Below, one piece after another: positions 16,677-26,248 of a stretch of 64,000 bases of DNA. Every line of letters begins with the position of its first letter. Positions within the stretch are counted from its first letter, which is position 1. This stretch comes from Hirschia sp964352025 (lineage in GTDB: Bacteria > Pseudomonadota > Alphaproteobacteria > Caulobacterales > Hyphomonadaceae): NCBI GenBank assembly GCA_964352025.1, contig CAYGPZ010000002.1, forward strand, positions 291,983 to 355,982. Reading direction: 5' to 3'. The notes beneath the pieces are model-generated. The model saw only the letters and a list, made by a program, of their open reading frames with translations. It did no database searches and had not been told where the DNA came from. The position numbers and the translations under genes are program-made.

Positions 16677-16987
16677 TACATTTCCTCCTCAATATTTTTA
16701 TATTTTTCGTTATTCGTAAGCTACTCTACCTCTAAAATTCACACCGCATTCGATGCACGTATTGCTTTGTTCACTTCCGCTTTTTTGCTGAAGTTACGGA
16801 ATGGTAATCAGGTTTTTTAGGAAACAGCAATGATTAACGGATAAGAGAATATCCCCGTTAAAAATATTTGGCTTAATTGAAGTGAATGTAAGGTCACTTC
16901 GGTAAGTCTGGATTTGTAAGAGCCAGAAAGTATGTTTGAGAATTCAGGTGGGGTGATTTGGAATTTTTAAGATATCACCTGGATTAT
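16677..16987. other. 311-base non-coding gap upstream of hppA
   Basis: No reading frame, RNA gene or strong hairpin was found. The right side follows the mocA-like gene stop; the left end carries the hppA ribosome site. The hppA promoter should lie here, but no convincing consensus pair is visible. Confidence 0.6.
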
Positions 16988-17578
16988 CTATAAAAGTTTC
17001 GCTTTTTCAAAATCTTCAACCGTATCGATATCGAACGCAAAAATCGGATTTAACTCAATAGTCCGGACTTTTTCTAACACGTTGATAAAAGATTTCGCTC
17101 CTTTATCACCCGATAATTTTCCGAGTTTTTCGATATGTTTGGCGGAAATTATCGCAGGAGGAATAAGTATATCATTTGTTTGCGTGAACACTGCATCATC
17201 ACCCATAGAAAGCGAATCTATCAATTTTTCTACCTGCTTTTTAGGTATGAATGGCATGTCGGCTAAAACAATCAGGATGCCTCGAGTTTGGGATGTTTCT
17301 AGGGCCCTAGCGGCAATGCTCAATGCATAACCCTGACCAGAGCTTGGATTGTCATTTTCAATTATATTCCAACCCAATGAATCCAACAAAGTTTTACGGT
17401 CTACTTGAGATTTACCGATGACAGCATTTTTTGATGCAAAAGATAAATCTTCTACGCACTCTATTGAGCGCTCCAGAATAGTTTTTTCATTTAATTTGGA
17501 AAGCAGTTTGTCTCCATGTTCAAATCGTGATGAAAGCCCGCTTGCCAACAATACTAGAGAGATGTCAGCAGTCTTCAT
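16988..17578 (-). CDS. MocA-like molybdenum cofactor nucleotidyltransferase
   Basis: 196 residues, NTP_transf_3 fold. The nucleotide-binding loop is LLASGLSSRF followed by DKLLSKL, and the metal-binding ADMPF is near residue 105. MocA attaches CMP to molybdopterin to form the MCD cofactor of xanthine-oxidase-family enzymes; MobA would use GMP. The start overlaps the XdhC stop by one base (TAATG), and the pair faces away from a molybdenum hydroxylase operon, which fits cofactor supply for it. CTP specificity is inferred from context. Confidence 0.82.
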   Translation of the reverse strand: MKTADISLVLLASGLSSRFEHGDKLLSKLNEKTILERSIECVEDLSFASKNAVIGKSQVDRKTLLDSLGWNIIENDNPSSGQGYALSIAARALETSQTRGILIVLADMPFIPKKQVEKLIDSLSMGDDAVFTQTNDILIPPAIISAKHIEKLGKLSGDKGAKSFINVLEKVRTIELNPIFAFDIDTVEDFEKAKLL

Positions 17579-18564
17579 TAATTTGAATTACGCTTTTGAA
17601 ATGCGTCTATAATTTCAGCAAAAGTCGAAATTGCGAGCATTGAAGCATCTCTCAATGATGGGATTAAGCCAATTGGCGCGTGTATTTTGGATATATCGTC
17701 TGATGAGCATCCGTGATCGATCAATGCTTTCTTACGCCGCTCATGCGTGTTTTCGCTTCCAACCGCTCCGATATAGAATGCGTTTCCCTCTAGGGCTGCC
17801 TTTAGTAATGGGGCCTCCCATTCTGCATCGTGAAACATCAGGACAAAAGCAGTCCATGGATCATCATGGTGAGTTGGCAGCTTATTCGTCGTTTTTAAGT
17901 GGGTTATCTCTTGGGCACCAATTGAATTTGCAGCATCTATCGTTTCTATATCAGGTGACCAGAGTATCGTTGGTGTATTTGCTGCATGTGCTATGTTCAT
18001 CAGCGCTAGAGGATCAGCACCTTTGCCGGCAATACGCAGTTTTAGTTTTGGTTGGTATTGGACGTTAAATGAATTGTTATTCCATTTTGGTGGTGTGTCA
18101 GGACTAGAAGTTTCTGAATCATCAATCAGGACATGGCCCGAGTTTTCAACTTTGACCGTTACAGGAGAACGATTATTCAGTTTTTGCGAGACAGCAAAAA
18201 TAACTGCTGGTGCTAGATTTGGACAAACTGCGATTTCAATCGCTCCGCCACATGGTAATTTAAGGTCATAAAATGGGGAGCCTTCACCATATCTCAGTTT
18301 GTGAAACTTGGATTCTTTAATTGCAGTTTGTGCTTGTCGTTTTACATCGGCATCAATACAGCCGCCTGAGAGATATCCGGCGCTTTCACCGGTTTCGCAT
18401 ACGACCATAACGGCGCCTCGGGCGCGAACAGCTCCACCGAGAATATCGGTGATGAATACCAAAGCGCATTTATGTCCGCGGGCCATCATTTTCACTGTTT
18501 CAGCAAAAACATCAGAGGGGTGCTCCATTGACGGTGCAAATTGGGTATGTGACGTTTGCAGCAT
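17578..18564 (-). CDS. XdhC/CoxI-family molybdenum cofactor chaperone
   Basis: 328 residues. XdhC_CoxI domain at the N-terminus (GGAVRARGAVMVVCETGESAGYLSGGCIDADV, about 43-75) and the Rossmann-type XdhC_C domain at the C-terminus (FYIGAVGSENTHERRK about 260-275). XdhC proteins bind molybdenum cofactor, direct its sulfuration and deliver it to hydroxylases of the xanthine dehydrogenase family. It is the first gene of the leftward pair with the mocA-like gene and diverges from iorB by 281 bases. Confidence 0.88.
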   Translation of the reverse strand: MLQTSHTQFAPSMEHPSDVFAETVKMMARGHKCALVFITDILGGAVRARGAVMVVCETGESAGYLSGGCIDADVKRQAQTAIKESKFHKLRYGEGSPFYDLKLPCGGAIEIAVCPNLAPAVIFAVSQKLNNRSPVTVKVENSGHVLIDDSETSSPDTPPKWNNNSFNVQYQPKLKLRIAGKGADPLALMNIAHAANTPTILWSPDIETIDAANSIGAQEITHLKTTNKLPTHHDDPWTAFVLMFHDAEWEAPLLKAALEGNAFYIGAVGSENTHERRKKALIDHGCSSDDISKIHAPIGLIPSLRDASMLAISTFAEIIDAFQKRNSN

Positions 18565-18845
18565 GAGTAATAAAAGCGCGTAAGTAACGTTGATGTGATA
18601 TGCGAATAATGATTTTAATCGAAAAATAGTTTGATCAATCGATAAGCTTATCTACAACTGAGAAAACATAAAAACAAATAAAAAGAGCATTCTCTTTATT
18701 TCAGGACATGAAAATCGGTTTTCAAAAAAGGAAAACCTAAATTGTTTTCAAAAACGGGCAAAGCTCGACTTTGAATAGATGTAAAATTAAATCTTGGGGG
18801 CGAAGTCCAATATGGGCTTTGCGATTGTCTTACGAGGAATGATTC
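18565..18845. promoter_or_regulatory. Divergent control region between xdhC-like and iorB genes
   Basis: A 281-base AT-rich gap holding the promoters for the two divergent molybdenum-enzyme transcripts. It contains a short hairpin AAAGAG/CTCTTT at 18682-18697 and two neighbouring inverted repeats described separately. The iorB ribosome site is ACGAGGAA just before ATG 18846. No clear minus-35/minus-10 pair was identified. Confidence 0.5.
18710..18749. repeat. Two adjacent inverted repeats, candidate operator pair
   Basis: GAAAATCGGTTTTC (18710-18723) is a 5-bp inverted repeat with a 4-base centre. GAAAAC (18731-18736) and GTTTTC (18744-18749) form a second one with a 7-base centre. Their centres are about 24 bases apart, close to two helical turns. 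They share the GAAAA/TTTTC half-site and could be a dimeric repressor's paired sites, though the AT-rich background makes chance possible. Confidence 0.4.
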
Positions 18846-21221
18846 ATGTTTGTTGATTTAGTCAATAAATTGGGTGCAGCTAATGTCGGAAATGAAAAGT
18901 CTTCATCTCCGATAAATTTAAGCCGCCGCGGTTTTGTTGGGGCGTCCAGTCTTTTTGTGATTGGTGTTACCTTGGCAGGATGTGCCAAAACCGAAGAACA
19001 AGTCGTTATTGATCCGACCCCGCCGACTCCAGCGGGACCAAGTCCTTTGACAGGCTTGGAAGGAGGAGACGCTACCCCATCATTGTGGATAGAGATAAAG
19101 CAAGACGGTAAAGTACTCGTCACCTGTCATCGCGCAGAAATGGGACAACAAGCCTGGACCTCCATGACGCAAATTGTGATGGACGAGCTAGAGGCTGAGT
19201 GGGACAGTGTGGAAGTTGTACAGGCCCTTGGCGACAAAAAGTATGGTGACCAAAATACAGATGGATCGCGTTCTGTAAGATATAATTTGTATCGTTTGCG
19301 GGTCGCAGGAGCGGCCATGCGGTCCATGCTCACTCAAGCTGCTGCAAACCATTGGAAAGTTGATGTTTCTGAATGTTATGCAGAGCAGGGAATTGTAACT
19401 CATAAACCTAGCAAAAAGACCCTGTCTTATGGCCAGCTGGCCGAAGCTGCAGGAAACCTTCAAGTACCAGCGGAAGATGAAATTACGCTAAAGACACGTG
19501 ATGAATGGCGCTATATCGGTAAGGAAATTTCGTCGCTGACGGTCGAGAAAATCACAAAAGGTGAGGGAACTTTCGGGCAAGACGTTATTCGTCCTGATAT
19601 GTTGTTCGCAGTGATAGCCTATCCTCCACAGAATGGTAGCGAAGTTAAGTCTGTCGATGACAGCGTCACTTTGGCGTCTCATGGAGTTCTAAAAACAGTA
19701 AAAATGCCTTTGCCGGCGGCACCTGTTGTCTTTACGCCGCGTGGTGGAATCGCCGTGGTAGCAAAAGATACTTGGTCAGCAATTCAAGGACGTAATGCTC
19801 TTGAAATTGAGTGGAAAGATAGCCCGAATGTCGTGTTCAATTCTGAAGGCTACTTAAACTTGCTTGCCGACAGGGTGAAATCTGGCGGGAATGTTCACCG
19901 GAAAAGAGGAAATGTTTCTGATGTATTATCGTCGTCAGAAAACGTAATCTCAGCAGACTATAAAACAGAGTTTTTATTGCATTCCCCAATCGAACCGCCA
20001 AGCGCGACAGCGGAGTGGACAGGTGACAAGCTAGAATGTTGGGCTTGTGTTCAAGATGGCCAAACGACTCGCAATAATCTTGCAGGTGTGCTGGGTGTTG
20101 ATGTCGAGAATATCAAAGTAAACACGACATGGCTTGGCGGTGCATTTGGACGTAAATCTAAATGTGAATTTGTGATTGAAGCCGCTATTTTGGCTAAAGA
20201 AATGGGAAAGCCGGTTAAGCTTGTCTGGACGCGTGAAGACGAAGTTACTCAGGGCTATTATCACGCAGGAAGTGCTCAACATTTCGAGGCAAGTGTCGAT
20301 GAAAATGGTCGTATGGAAGCCTATCTCCACCGTGTCGCTTTTCCTTCGATCGGGGCTGATTTTGGATTAGGTGTTGATCACCCTGGTACATTTGAGACGA
20401 GCCTTGGTGCTATGGATGTCCCTTATGACATCCCCAATTTGCAAGTCGAGGCCTGTAAAGCAGAGCCGTATGTCAGAATAGGTTGGATGCGGTCTGTAAG
20501 TAATATCCAGCAAGCTTTTGGCGTACATAGTTTTACTGCAGAATTAGCCGCTGCTGCTGGACGTGATCAAAAGGAGTATATGCTCGATTTGATCGGTTCT
20601 CCACGCATTGTTGATATTAAAGCAGATGGCAACGCTGACTATTCTAATTATGGTGGAGATTTAGAGGCGTATCCGGTCGACACTGGTCGTTTGATCAATG
20701 TTCTAGAAAAAGCAACTGATATGGCAAAATGGGGTAGAGACCTTCCTCAAGGCCATGGTTTAGGCTTGGCGGTTCATCGCTCATTCTTGACATATGTAGC
20801 GGCAGTTATTGAGGTGGCTGTTGATGATGATGGTGGCCTCACTATTCCCGGTGTCTGGATGTCGATCGATGCTGGAACTGTTGTGAACCCACTGCATGTA
20901 AGAGCACAAACAGAGGGTGGATTTATCTTTGGTTTGTCTAATGCGTTATATGGAAAAATTTCATTTGCTGACGGGGCAGTCGAGCAGATGAACTTCCCAG
21001 ATTGGCGCGTGCTGAGAATGGATGAAGCGCCGCGCGAATTTGAAGTGGATGTTGTTGAGTCAAATGCTCCACCAGCAGGGGTCGGAGAGCCGGCGACACC
21101 AGTAGCAGCACCAGCGTTAGCAAATGCCATTTTCGCGGCGACAGGTAAGCGATTTAGAAATCTGCCAATAATCGGGCCTGATGATTATGTATTGCCGTTA
21201 AATTCAAATGAAGACGCATAA
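18846..21221 (+). CDS. iorB: Isoquinoline 1-oxidoreductase-type molybdopterin subunit (Tat-exported)
   Basis: 791 residues, molybdopterin-binding large subunit of the xanthine oxidase family, IorB type. An extended N-terminus carries the twin-arginine motif LSRRGFVGASS and a hydrophobic stretch ending AGC, so the enzyme is probably periplasmic. Motifs include GQQAWTSMTQIVMDELE near residue 100, the cofactor-binding GGAFGRKSKCEF near 430, and GVGEPATPVAAPALANAIFAATGKR at the C-terminus with the active-site Glu. Such enzymes hydroxylate N-heterocycles or oxidise aldehydes. The iron-sulfur partner follows 14 bases later. Substrate unknown. Confidence 0.9.
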   Translation: MFVDLVNKLGAANVGNEKSSSPINLSRRGFVGASSLFVIGVTLAGCAKTEEQVVIDPTPPTPAGPSPLTGLEGGDATPSLWIEIKQDGKVLVTCHRAEMGQQAWTSMTQIVMDELEAEWDSVEVVQALGDKKYGDQNTDGSRSVRYNLYRLRVAGAAMRSMLTQAAANHWKVDVSECYAEQGIVTHKPSKKTLSYGQLAEAAGNLQVPAEDEITLKTRDEWRYIGKEISSLTVEKITKGEGTFGQDVIRPDMLFAVIAYPPQNGSEVKSVDDSVTLASHGVLKTVKMPLPAAPVVFTPRGGIAVVAKDTWSAIQGRNALEIEWKDSPNVVFNSEGYLNLLADRVKSGGNVHRKRGNVSDVLSSSENVISADYKTEFLLHSPIEPPSATAEWTGDKLECWACVQDGQTTRNNLAGVLGVDVENIKVNTTWLGGAFGRKSKCEFVIEAAILAKEMGKPVKLVWTREDEVTQGYYHAGSAQHFEASVDENGRMEAYLHRVAFPSIGADFGLGVDHPGTFETSLGAMDVPYDIPNLQVEACKAEPYVRIGWMRSVSNIQQAFGVHSFTAELAAAAGRDQKEYMLDLIGSPRIVDIKADGNADYSNYGGDLEAYPVDTGRLINVLEKATDMAKWGRDLPQGHGLGLAVHRSFLTYVAAVIEVAVDDDGGLTIPGVWMSIDAGTVVNPLHVRAQTEGGFIFGLSNALYGKISFADGAVEQMNFPDWRVLRMDEAPREFEVDVVESNAPPAGVGEPATPVAAPALANAIFAATGKRFRNLPIIGPDDYVLPLNSNEDA

Positions 21222-21235
21222 GGGAGGATATAAAA

Positions 21236-21691
21236 ATGGCTGTAACAATTAACATTAATGGCAAAGATGAAACTGTCGATGCTGCGCCAGGTACGCCTCT
21301 TTTGTGGGTATTACGTGATCACTTGCAGATGACAGGTACCAAATTTGGATGCGGTGTCGCTCAGTGCGGCGCATGTACCGTTCATCTAGATGGAGAGCCT
21401 ATTCGTTCTTGTTCAATTCCTCATGATGCATTGGATGGCAGTAAAGTCACGACGATTGAAGGAAAAGAGGGAAAGGCTGCTAAAGCCATACGTGACGCAT
21501 GGGTGGATTTGAACGTTCCTCAATGCGGATACTGCCAGTCTGGTCAAATAATGTCCGCAGTGGCACTTTTGGAAGCCAATTCTTCACCATCTGATCAAGA
21601 TATCGATGAAGCTATGAGTGGGAATTTGTGTCGTTGTGCTACTTATATGAGTATCCGCCGTGCAATTAAGCAGGCTGCATCTAGCCTCTAA
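21236..21691 (+). CDS. iorA: Isoquinoline 1-oxidoreductase-type [2Fe-2S] subunit
   Basis: 151 residues with two iron-sulfur domains. The plant-ferredoxin-type site is GCGVAQCGACTVHLDGEPIRSC (about residues 38-60) and the helical second site CGYCQSGQ...NLCRCATY (about 100-142). It passes electrons from the molybdenum centre to an external acceptor, normally a cytochrome c in this class. GGGAGGAT precedes the ATG. It lies directly after iorB, as in known IorAB loci, and before moaA by 20 bases. Confidence 0.93.
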   Translation: MAVTININGKDETVDAAPGTPLLWVLRDHLQMTGTKFGCGVAQCGACTVHLDGEPIRSCSIPHDALDGSKVTTIEGKEGKAAKAIRDAWVDLNVPQCGYCQSGQIMSAVALLEANSSPSDQDIDEAMSGNLCRCATYMSIRRAIKQAASSL

Positions 21692-21711
21692 AGTATAGTT
21701 TAAGGGACTAA

Positions 21712-22794
21712 ATGGTCTATCGCCTCATAGATAAGATACCTGAAACCGAAGCTGCGGTATTAGACACTGCTTTGGTTTCAGGGAATGTCGATAGACAGGA
21801 TGATGTTCTCAAAGATCGTTATTCCAGAACGATCAGCTATTTGCGATTGTCGATTACGGATCGGTGCGATTTGCGTTGTACTTATTGCATGCCCGAACGT
21901 ATGTCGTTTCTACCCAAAACAGATATTCTCTCATTTGAAGAGCTTGTAAGGTTGGTTGATGCGTTTATAGCGCGTGGCATTTCAAAATTGCGGATAACTG
22001 GAGGGGAGCCTTTAGTCCGCAAGGATGCAATAAAGCTTCTATCAAAATTTGCTGAACGCTTGGACGATGGCGGACTAAAAGAGCTTACTTTAACGTCTAA
22101 CGGAACACAGCTAGCTAAAAACGCCCAAGCTCTCGCTGATATAGGAATAAAACGCATTAATATATCACTTGATAGCTTGGATCCGAATACATATGAGCGG
22201 CTAACACGAAGAGATGCGTTGGCACAGGTTCTTGAAGGCATTGAGGCAGCAGCGGCGGCTGGATTAAAAGTGAAAATAAATACTGTCGCACTAGCTGATG
22301 CGAATGCAGATGAAATACCGGCTATGATTAGATGGGCCCACAGTCATGGATTTGATTTAAGTTTGATTGAAGTGATGCCATTGGGTGAAGAAATCACGCA
22401 TAGATCTTCCTCTTTTTTGTCACTTCAGGACGTTAAATCTCGATTGTCAAAGCAATGGACACTTAGTGAGTTGCCGGACAATACAGGCGGGCCAGCACGC
22501 TATATGAAGGTAGCGGAAACGGGCGGACGTGTCGGTTTTATCTCACCTCTGTCTCATAATTTTTGTGCGACGTGTAACCGGATACGTATGACGTGCACTG
22601 GGCGTTTATATACATGCTTGGGTCATGAAGAAGGTGAAGATTTACGCTGTGCGCTTCGGACGGATACAACAGATAAAACCTTGAATTCTCTATTGGATAG
22701 AGCGCTTCTGAATAAACCTGAAAAGCATGATTTTGAAGAAAGCAAAATTGATACGCCGTCTTCTGCACGCACCATGTCAGTTACTGGCGGTTAG
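21712..22794 (+). CDS. moaA: GTP 3',8-cyclase MoaA
   Basis: 360 residues, radical-SAM enzyme that starts molybdopterin synthesis from GTP. The SAM cluster motif is CDLRCTYC (about 53-60), the second [4Fe-4S] site is CATCNRIRMTCTGRLYTC (about 285-302), and the protein ends in the required Gly-Gly (VTGG). It has an N-terminal extension of roughly 35 residues before YLRLSITDRCD. AAGGGA lies before the ATG. Other moa genes are not in the window; its location in the iorBA transcript suggests that cofactor synthesis is raised together with the molybdoenzyme. Confidence 0.94.
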   Translation: MVYRLIDKIPETEAAVLDTALVSGNVDRQDDVLKDRYSRTISYLRLSITDRCDLRCTYCMPERMSFLPKTDILSFEELVRLVDAFIARGISKLRITGGEPLVRKDAIKLLSKFAERLDDGGLKELTLTSNGTQLAKNAQALADIGIKRINISLDSLDPNTYERLTRRDALAQVLEGIEAAAAAGLKVKINTVALADANADEIPAMIRWAHSHGFDLSLIEVMPLGEEITHRSSSFLSLQDVKSRLSKQWTLSELPDNTGGPARYMKVAETGGRVGFISPLSHNFCATCNRIRMTCTGRLYTCLGHEEGEDLRCALRTDTTDKTLNSLLDRALLNKPEKHDFEESKIDTPSSARTMSVTGG

Positions 22795-22948
22795 TTCACG
22801 TTAATTAGTCACACAATTTTATTGTAAATTGTTAGCAATTGGGGCTAAGCTTTTATTACAAAATGTAAATAAAAATAGGGGAGGATGCATCTTTAGGTTG
22901 CGGCCTGTGTCTTTACACCGTCTTCAATGGTGCTGAATCAAATTTGCG

Positions 22949-25900
22949 ATGAAAAAACAATTCAATAGGAAACCGTCAATTACTAAAAAATGGGCAATTG
23001 CGACTGTGTCTGCACTTACGCTTGCATCATGTATGCATTTGGGGTTTGGGCATAAATCTACGCTTGTGAAGGCGTCCACGCCCGTAGAGCTTGAATATTC
23101 TTTGTCAGGTAATTCGACCAAAAAATTGGTTGTGGATCTATATAACCCTAAGAACTATGCCAGCTTGAGTGTGATGGCTGGGGACAAGATTTTAGTTGAT
23201 AATCTGAATATTCCCAAGTCGGGTGATCAGATCGTGTCAGCGTTGGTAGAGTTTGAAGAACTTGGTGATGTAGTTCTTATACTCAAAGCAAATGATGCTG
23301 ACATTTCGATAAACAGTTTGAGGTTTGAAGATTTCGATAGTGCAAGTCTTCCTAAATATACTGACATTTCTGAAAAAGCCGGGATCGACAAGGTCAGCTC
23401 CATTAAGTATGGAGGACCGTCAATTGCCGACATTGATAATGACGGAGACTATGACTTTATCGTCAATAATCATAATGCTGAAAGTAGTAAGCTTTATTGG
23501 AATAACGGCGATGGAACCGTTACAAAACACTCTAAAAATTTAGCACGTTGGTTCATGCACGATCTTCATGGCACAGCGTTAGGTGATTATGATAACGACG
23601 GAGATTTAGATCTTGTTCTGACAATGGGAGGGGGAAACGGAAAGAACCCTTCTCGAGCGAATTTCTACCATAATAATGGTGGCGAATTCGTACTGATGAC
23701 AGGCGATGTTGGCATCAATAAAGGTGGTCGTGGTAGAGGTACAAAATGGTCTGATATGGACCTTGATGGTGATTTGGATCTTCTACTATTTAATGAATCT
23801 AGTCTGTCAAAAGCTAAGCCGCAGCAGTTTTTCTACGAAAACCTTGGAGATGGGAATTTCGAGTTTAAAGATGTCGATGGTATCCAGGATATTGAAACCT
23901 CGCGCGTTCTGATTACTGACCTAAATAACGATAATATCGATGATATCCTGTTCTTTGGTCCTTTATCTGTTTGGCAGGGAAATGGTGATTTTACCTTCAC
24001 CGAAATTACATCTCAAATCCCTGAGGATATAACGTCTCTTCATAATATCATGGGGATAGCGGACCTCGATATAGATAATGATGGTGACTTAGATCTATAT
24101 CTTGCAACTGGTAAGCCTTTTGAGCACGGCAAGGGTGAAACACCTTCGCTTGATATGGACGAAGTGACGAAAGAAATGTCCATCAAGCCGCGCGGATATG
24201 CTGGCGTAGATAAATTTGATTTTAGCGCTGACGGAGCAATCAAATTTCACAATTATTACTATCTACGACAAGGAGCCTTTCGAGACCAAGATTATCCAAT
24301 CTTCTTAGGTGAAGAAAAGCACGCAACTGTTTTGGATTCTGGTGATGAGATGGTGATTGAGCCAGCCAAAGCAGATGGTTGGCCCGATGATATTTCTGAA
24401 AACGGCGTGTATTTTGGCCATATCGGAGGCGGTAAGTGGAAAGCAGCACTCGTTCGCGGAGGGAATATATTCTGGGGCTTTAAGTTCAGCTTGTCTGGCG
24501 TCAATAATGTCCAGCCTGAATTCGAACCGCAAAACAGAAATGAGCCTGATATTCTCCTGAGGAATGATGGAGGCAGTTTTGTTGATGTATCCAAAGATTG
24601 GAATATTCCCCAAGGTACTAATTCTCTTGGTGTGACTGTTGGTGATTTTAATAACGATAGTCATCAAGATGTGTTTGTTTACCGCTGGGGGCTAATCGGT
24701 GGACGAATTTCTGACCTGTTATTGTTAAATGATGGACAAGGAAATTTTGAAACAGTCACCATGCATGGTGCCAATGACGTCGGCGGTCCGGGCAATGGTG
24801 ATATGGGGCAGGCTTTCGACTTTGATCTGGATGGAGACTTAGACCTCCTTAACGGAAGTGAAGGCGGCGAGTGGTATCTCTATTCGAACAATAGTAGCGA
24901 AAAAGGCAATTTTGCACTCGTTAAAGTGGGGTATTCACCAGAGGCGAATGTAGATCCTATTTCTGCAGAGATAATCTTAAAAACGGCTGACAATGAATAC
25001 AAAAGACGTGTTGGGTCTGCCGGGGCTATATTTTCTCAAAGCTTGCTGAACATAGCTCATTTCGGACTAGGTACAGAAGAAGAGATAGAAAGTATTCATG
25101 TTAGATGGCGCAATGGTGAGACAGTAGAAATTACCGATAAGCCCGTGAATGCACTATTCGATACTGATAAGTTAGATCCTACAGAGCTAGTTTTAGCTTC
25201 AGGTGCGTCAACTGTTCGGGAAGGTGCATCTATGACTCTGATTGCGACTATTGAACCGGACAATGCAGATAAAAGCTTGAGCTGGTCTTCGAGCAATGAA
25301 GATGTGCTTTCTGTTAGCGAAGCGGGTGTTGTGACAGCGCTAGGGCAAGTGGGTGAAGAGGCGATTATTACCGCATCTAGCGACGCAAATAATTTATCGG
25401 ATACTGCCGCTATATCTATCGTAGAATGGAGGGAGAATCCCCTTCAAACATTGTCCCTGAGCAAAACTACGGATGTCTTATTGGAGGGCGAAACGGTTGC
25501 TCTTCAAGTGGAGGCATCACCTCTGGATGCAGATGACGCGTCAATAGTTTGGACAAGTAGTGATTTGGATGTAGCGAGTGTATCTGAAACCGGCTTAGTT
25601 ACTGCTTTGTCGGCGGGTGATGTTGTAATCACTGCAACGTCGTCTTCGGATGATAGCATTAAAGATCAGGTCGAATTGTCCATTGAACCGTTCATTGAGC
25701 CCTACATCAAATTCGTAAACCGAGATGAATTTGAGAATAAGGATTTGGTGGTCGGTCAAGATATAGAAATCGAAGTTGAATATAATGCTGGTTCGGGGAA
25801 TACCGTCATTGCTTCTGATGAAGGTGGGGTACGGTTCTGGCTTCGTCATTTCAAAAACAAATGGATACCCGTCAAAGATATTATCCTAACCGAAGAAAGC

Positions 25901-26077
25901 GCTCTTAAGACGAGTTCTGGTCGTTTATCAATGACGATTTCGCTTGAAGGAATGACGCCAACTGTGGATCTGCCTGAGGAACAATTCTACCAGTTGCGGA
26001 CTTCTTTTACCGCCAGTGATGGAAGCAATCATGATGCGAGCATATTGCCTTTGAGTATTGTTGCTGCAGAAGACTAA
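22949..26077 (+). CDS. Large FG-GAP/ASPIC-UnbV lipoprotein with two Big_2 domains
   Basis: 1042 residues. Export signal with lipobox ASC near residue 27. FG-GAP/VCBS calcium-binding repeats run over about 150-390 and 525-650 (DIDNDGDYDF, DYDNDGDLDL, DMDLDGDLDL, DFNNDSHQDV, DFDLDGDLDL), expected to fold as a Ca-binding beta-propeller. About 130 unassigned residues (395-525, containing GVYFGHIGGGKWKAALVRG) interrupt it. An ASPIC/UnbV segment (about 690-725, SLLNIAHFGLGTEEEIESIHVRWRNG) and two Big_2 immunoglobulin-like domains (about 745-830 and 835-910) follow, then a C-terminal beta-rich region. No ribosome site is evident before the ATG. Probably a surface adhesion or ligand-binding protein; no enzyme motif seen. 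Confidence 0.78.
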   Translation: MKKQFNRKPSITKKWAIATVSALTLASCMHLGFGHKSTLVKASTPVELEYSLSGNSTKKLVVDLYNPKNYASLSVMAGDKILVDNLNIPKSGDQIVSALVEFEELGDVVLILKANDADISINSLRFEDFDSASLPKYTDISEKAGIDKVSSIKYGGPSIADIDNDGDYDFIVNNHNAESSKLYWNNGDGTVTKHSKNLARWFMHDLHGTALGDYDNDGDLDLVLTMGGGNGKNPSRANFYHNNGGEFVLMTGDVGINKGGRGRGTKWSDMDLDGDLDLLLFNESSLSKAKPQQFFYENLGDGNFEFKDVDGIQDIETSRVLITDLNNDNIDDILFFGPLSVWQGNGDFTFTEITSQIPEDITSLHNIMGIADLDIDNDGDLDLYLATGKPFEHGKGETPSLDMDEVTKEMSIKPRGYAGVDKFDFSADGAIKFHNYYYLRQGAFRDQDYPIFLGEEKHATVLDSGDEMVIEPAKADGWPDDISENGVYFGHIGGGKWKAALVRGGNIFWGFKFSLSGVNNVQPEFEPQNRNEPDILLRNDGGSFVDVSKDWNIPQGTNSLGVTVGDFNNDSHQDVFVYRWGLIGGRISDLLLLNDGQGNFETVTMHGANDVGGPGNGDMGQAFDFDLDGDLDLLNGSEGGEWYLYSNNSSEKGNFALVKVGYSPEANVDPISAEIILKTADNEYKRRVGSAGAIFSQSLLNIAHFGLGTEEEIESIHVRWRNGETVEITDKPVNALFDTDKLDPTELVLASGASTVREGASMTLIATIEPDNADKSLSWSSSNEDVLSVSEAGVVTALGQVGEEAIITASSDANNLSDTAAISIVEWRENPLQTLSLSKTTDVLLEGETVALQVEASPLDADDASIVWTSSDLDVASVSETGLVTALSAGDVVITATSSSDDSIKDQVELSIEPFIEPYIKFVNRDEFENKDLVVGQDIEIEVEYNAGSGNTVIASDEGGVRFWLRHFKNKWIPVKDIILTEESALKTSSGRLSMTISLEGMTPTVDLPEEQFYQLRTSFTASDGSNHDASILPLSIVAAED

Positions 26078-26097
26078 GATAAGTTGCTCCGAGAAAG

Positions 26098-26130
26098 GCT
26101 TGAAGCGGTGCAAATCGTTTCAAGCTTTTT
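26098..26130 (+). terminator. Terminator after the FG-GAP lipoprotein gene
   Basis: GCTTGAAGCG (26098-26107) pairs with CGTTTCAAGC (26116-26125), a 10-bp stem with one G-T pair and an 8-base loop, followed by TTTTT. It lies 20 bases after the stop codon. Confidence 0.88.
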
Positions 26131-26248
26131 CTATCTAGCAGACCTTGATGTCGAACTTGATCGAAATTTTGATCTATCTTGGGTTTTCTTTTATTCGGTC
26201 TAGCGGGTAAAGGAATAAAAAAGATATTTCTTAGTGGAGCACATGTAG

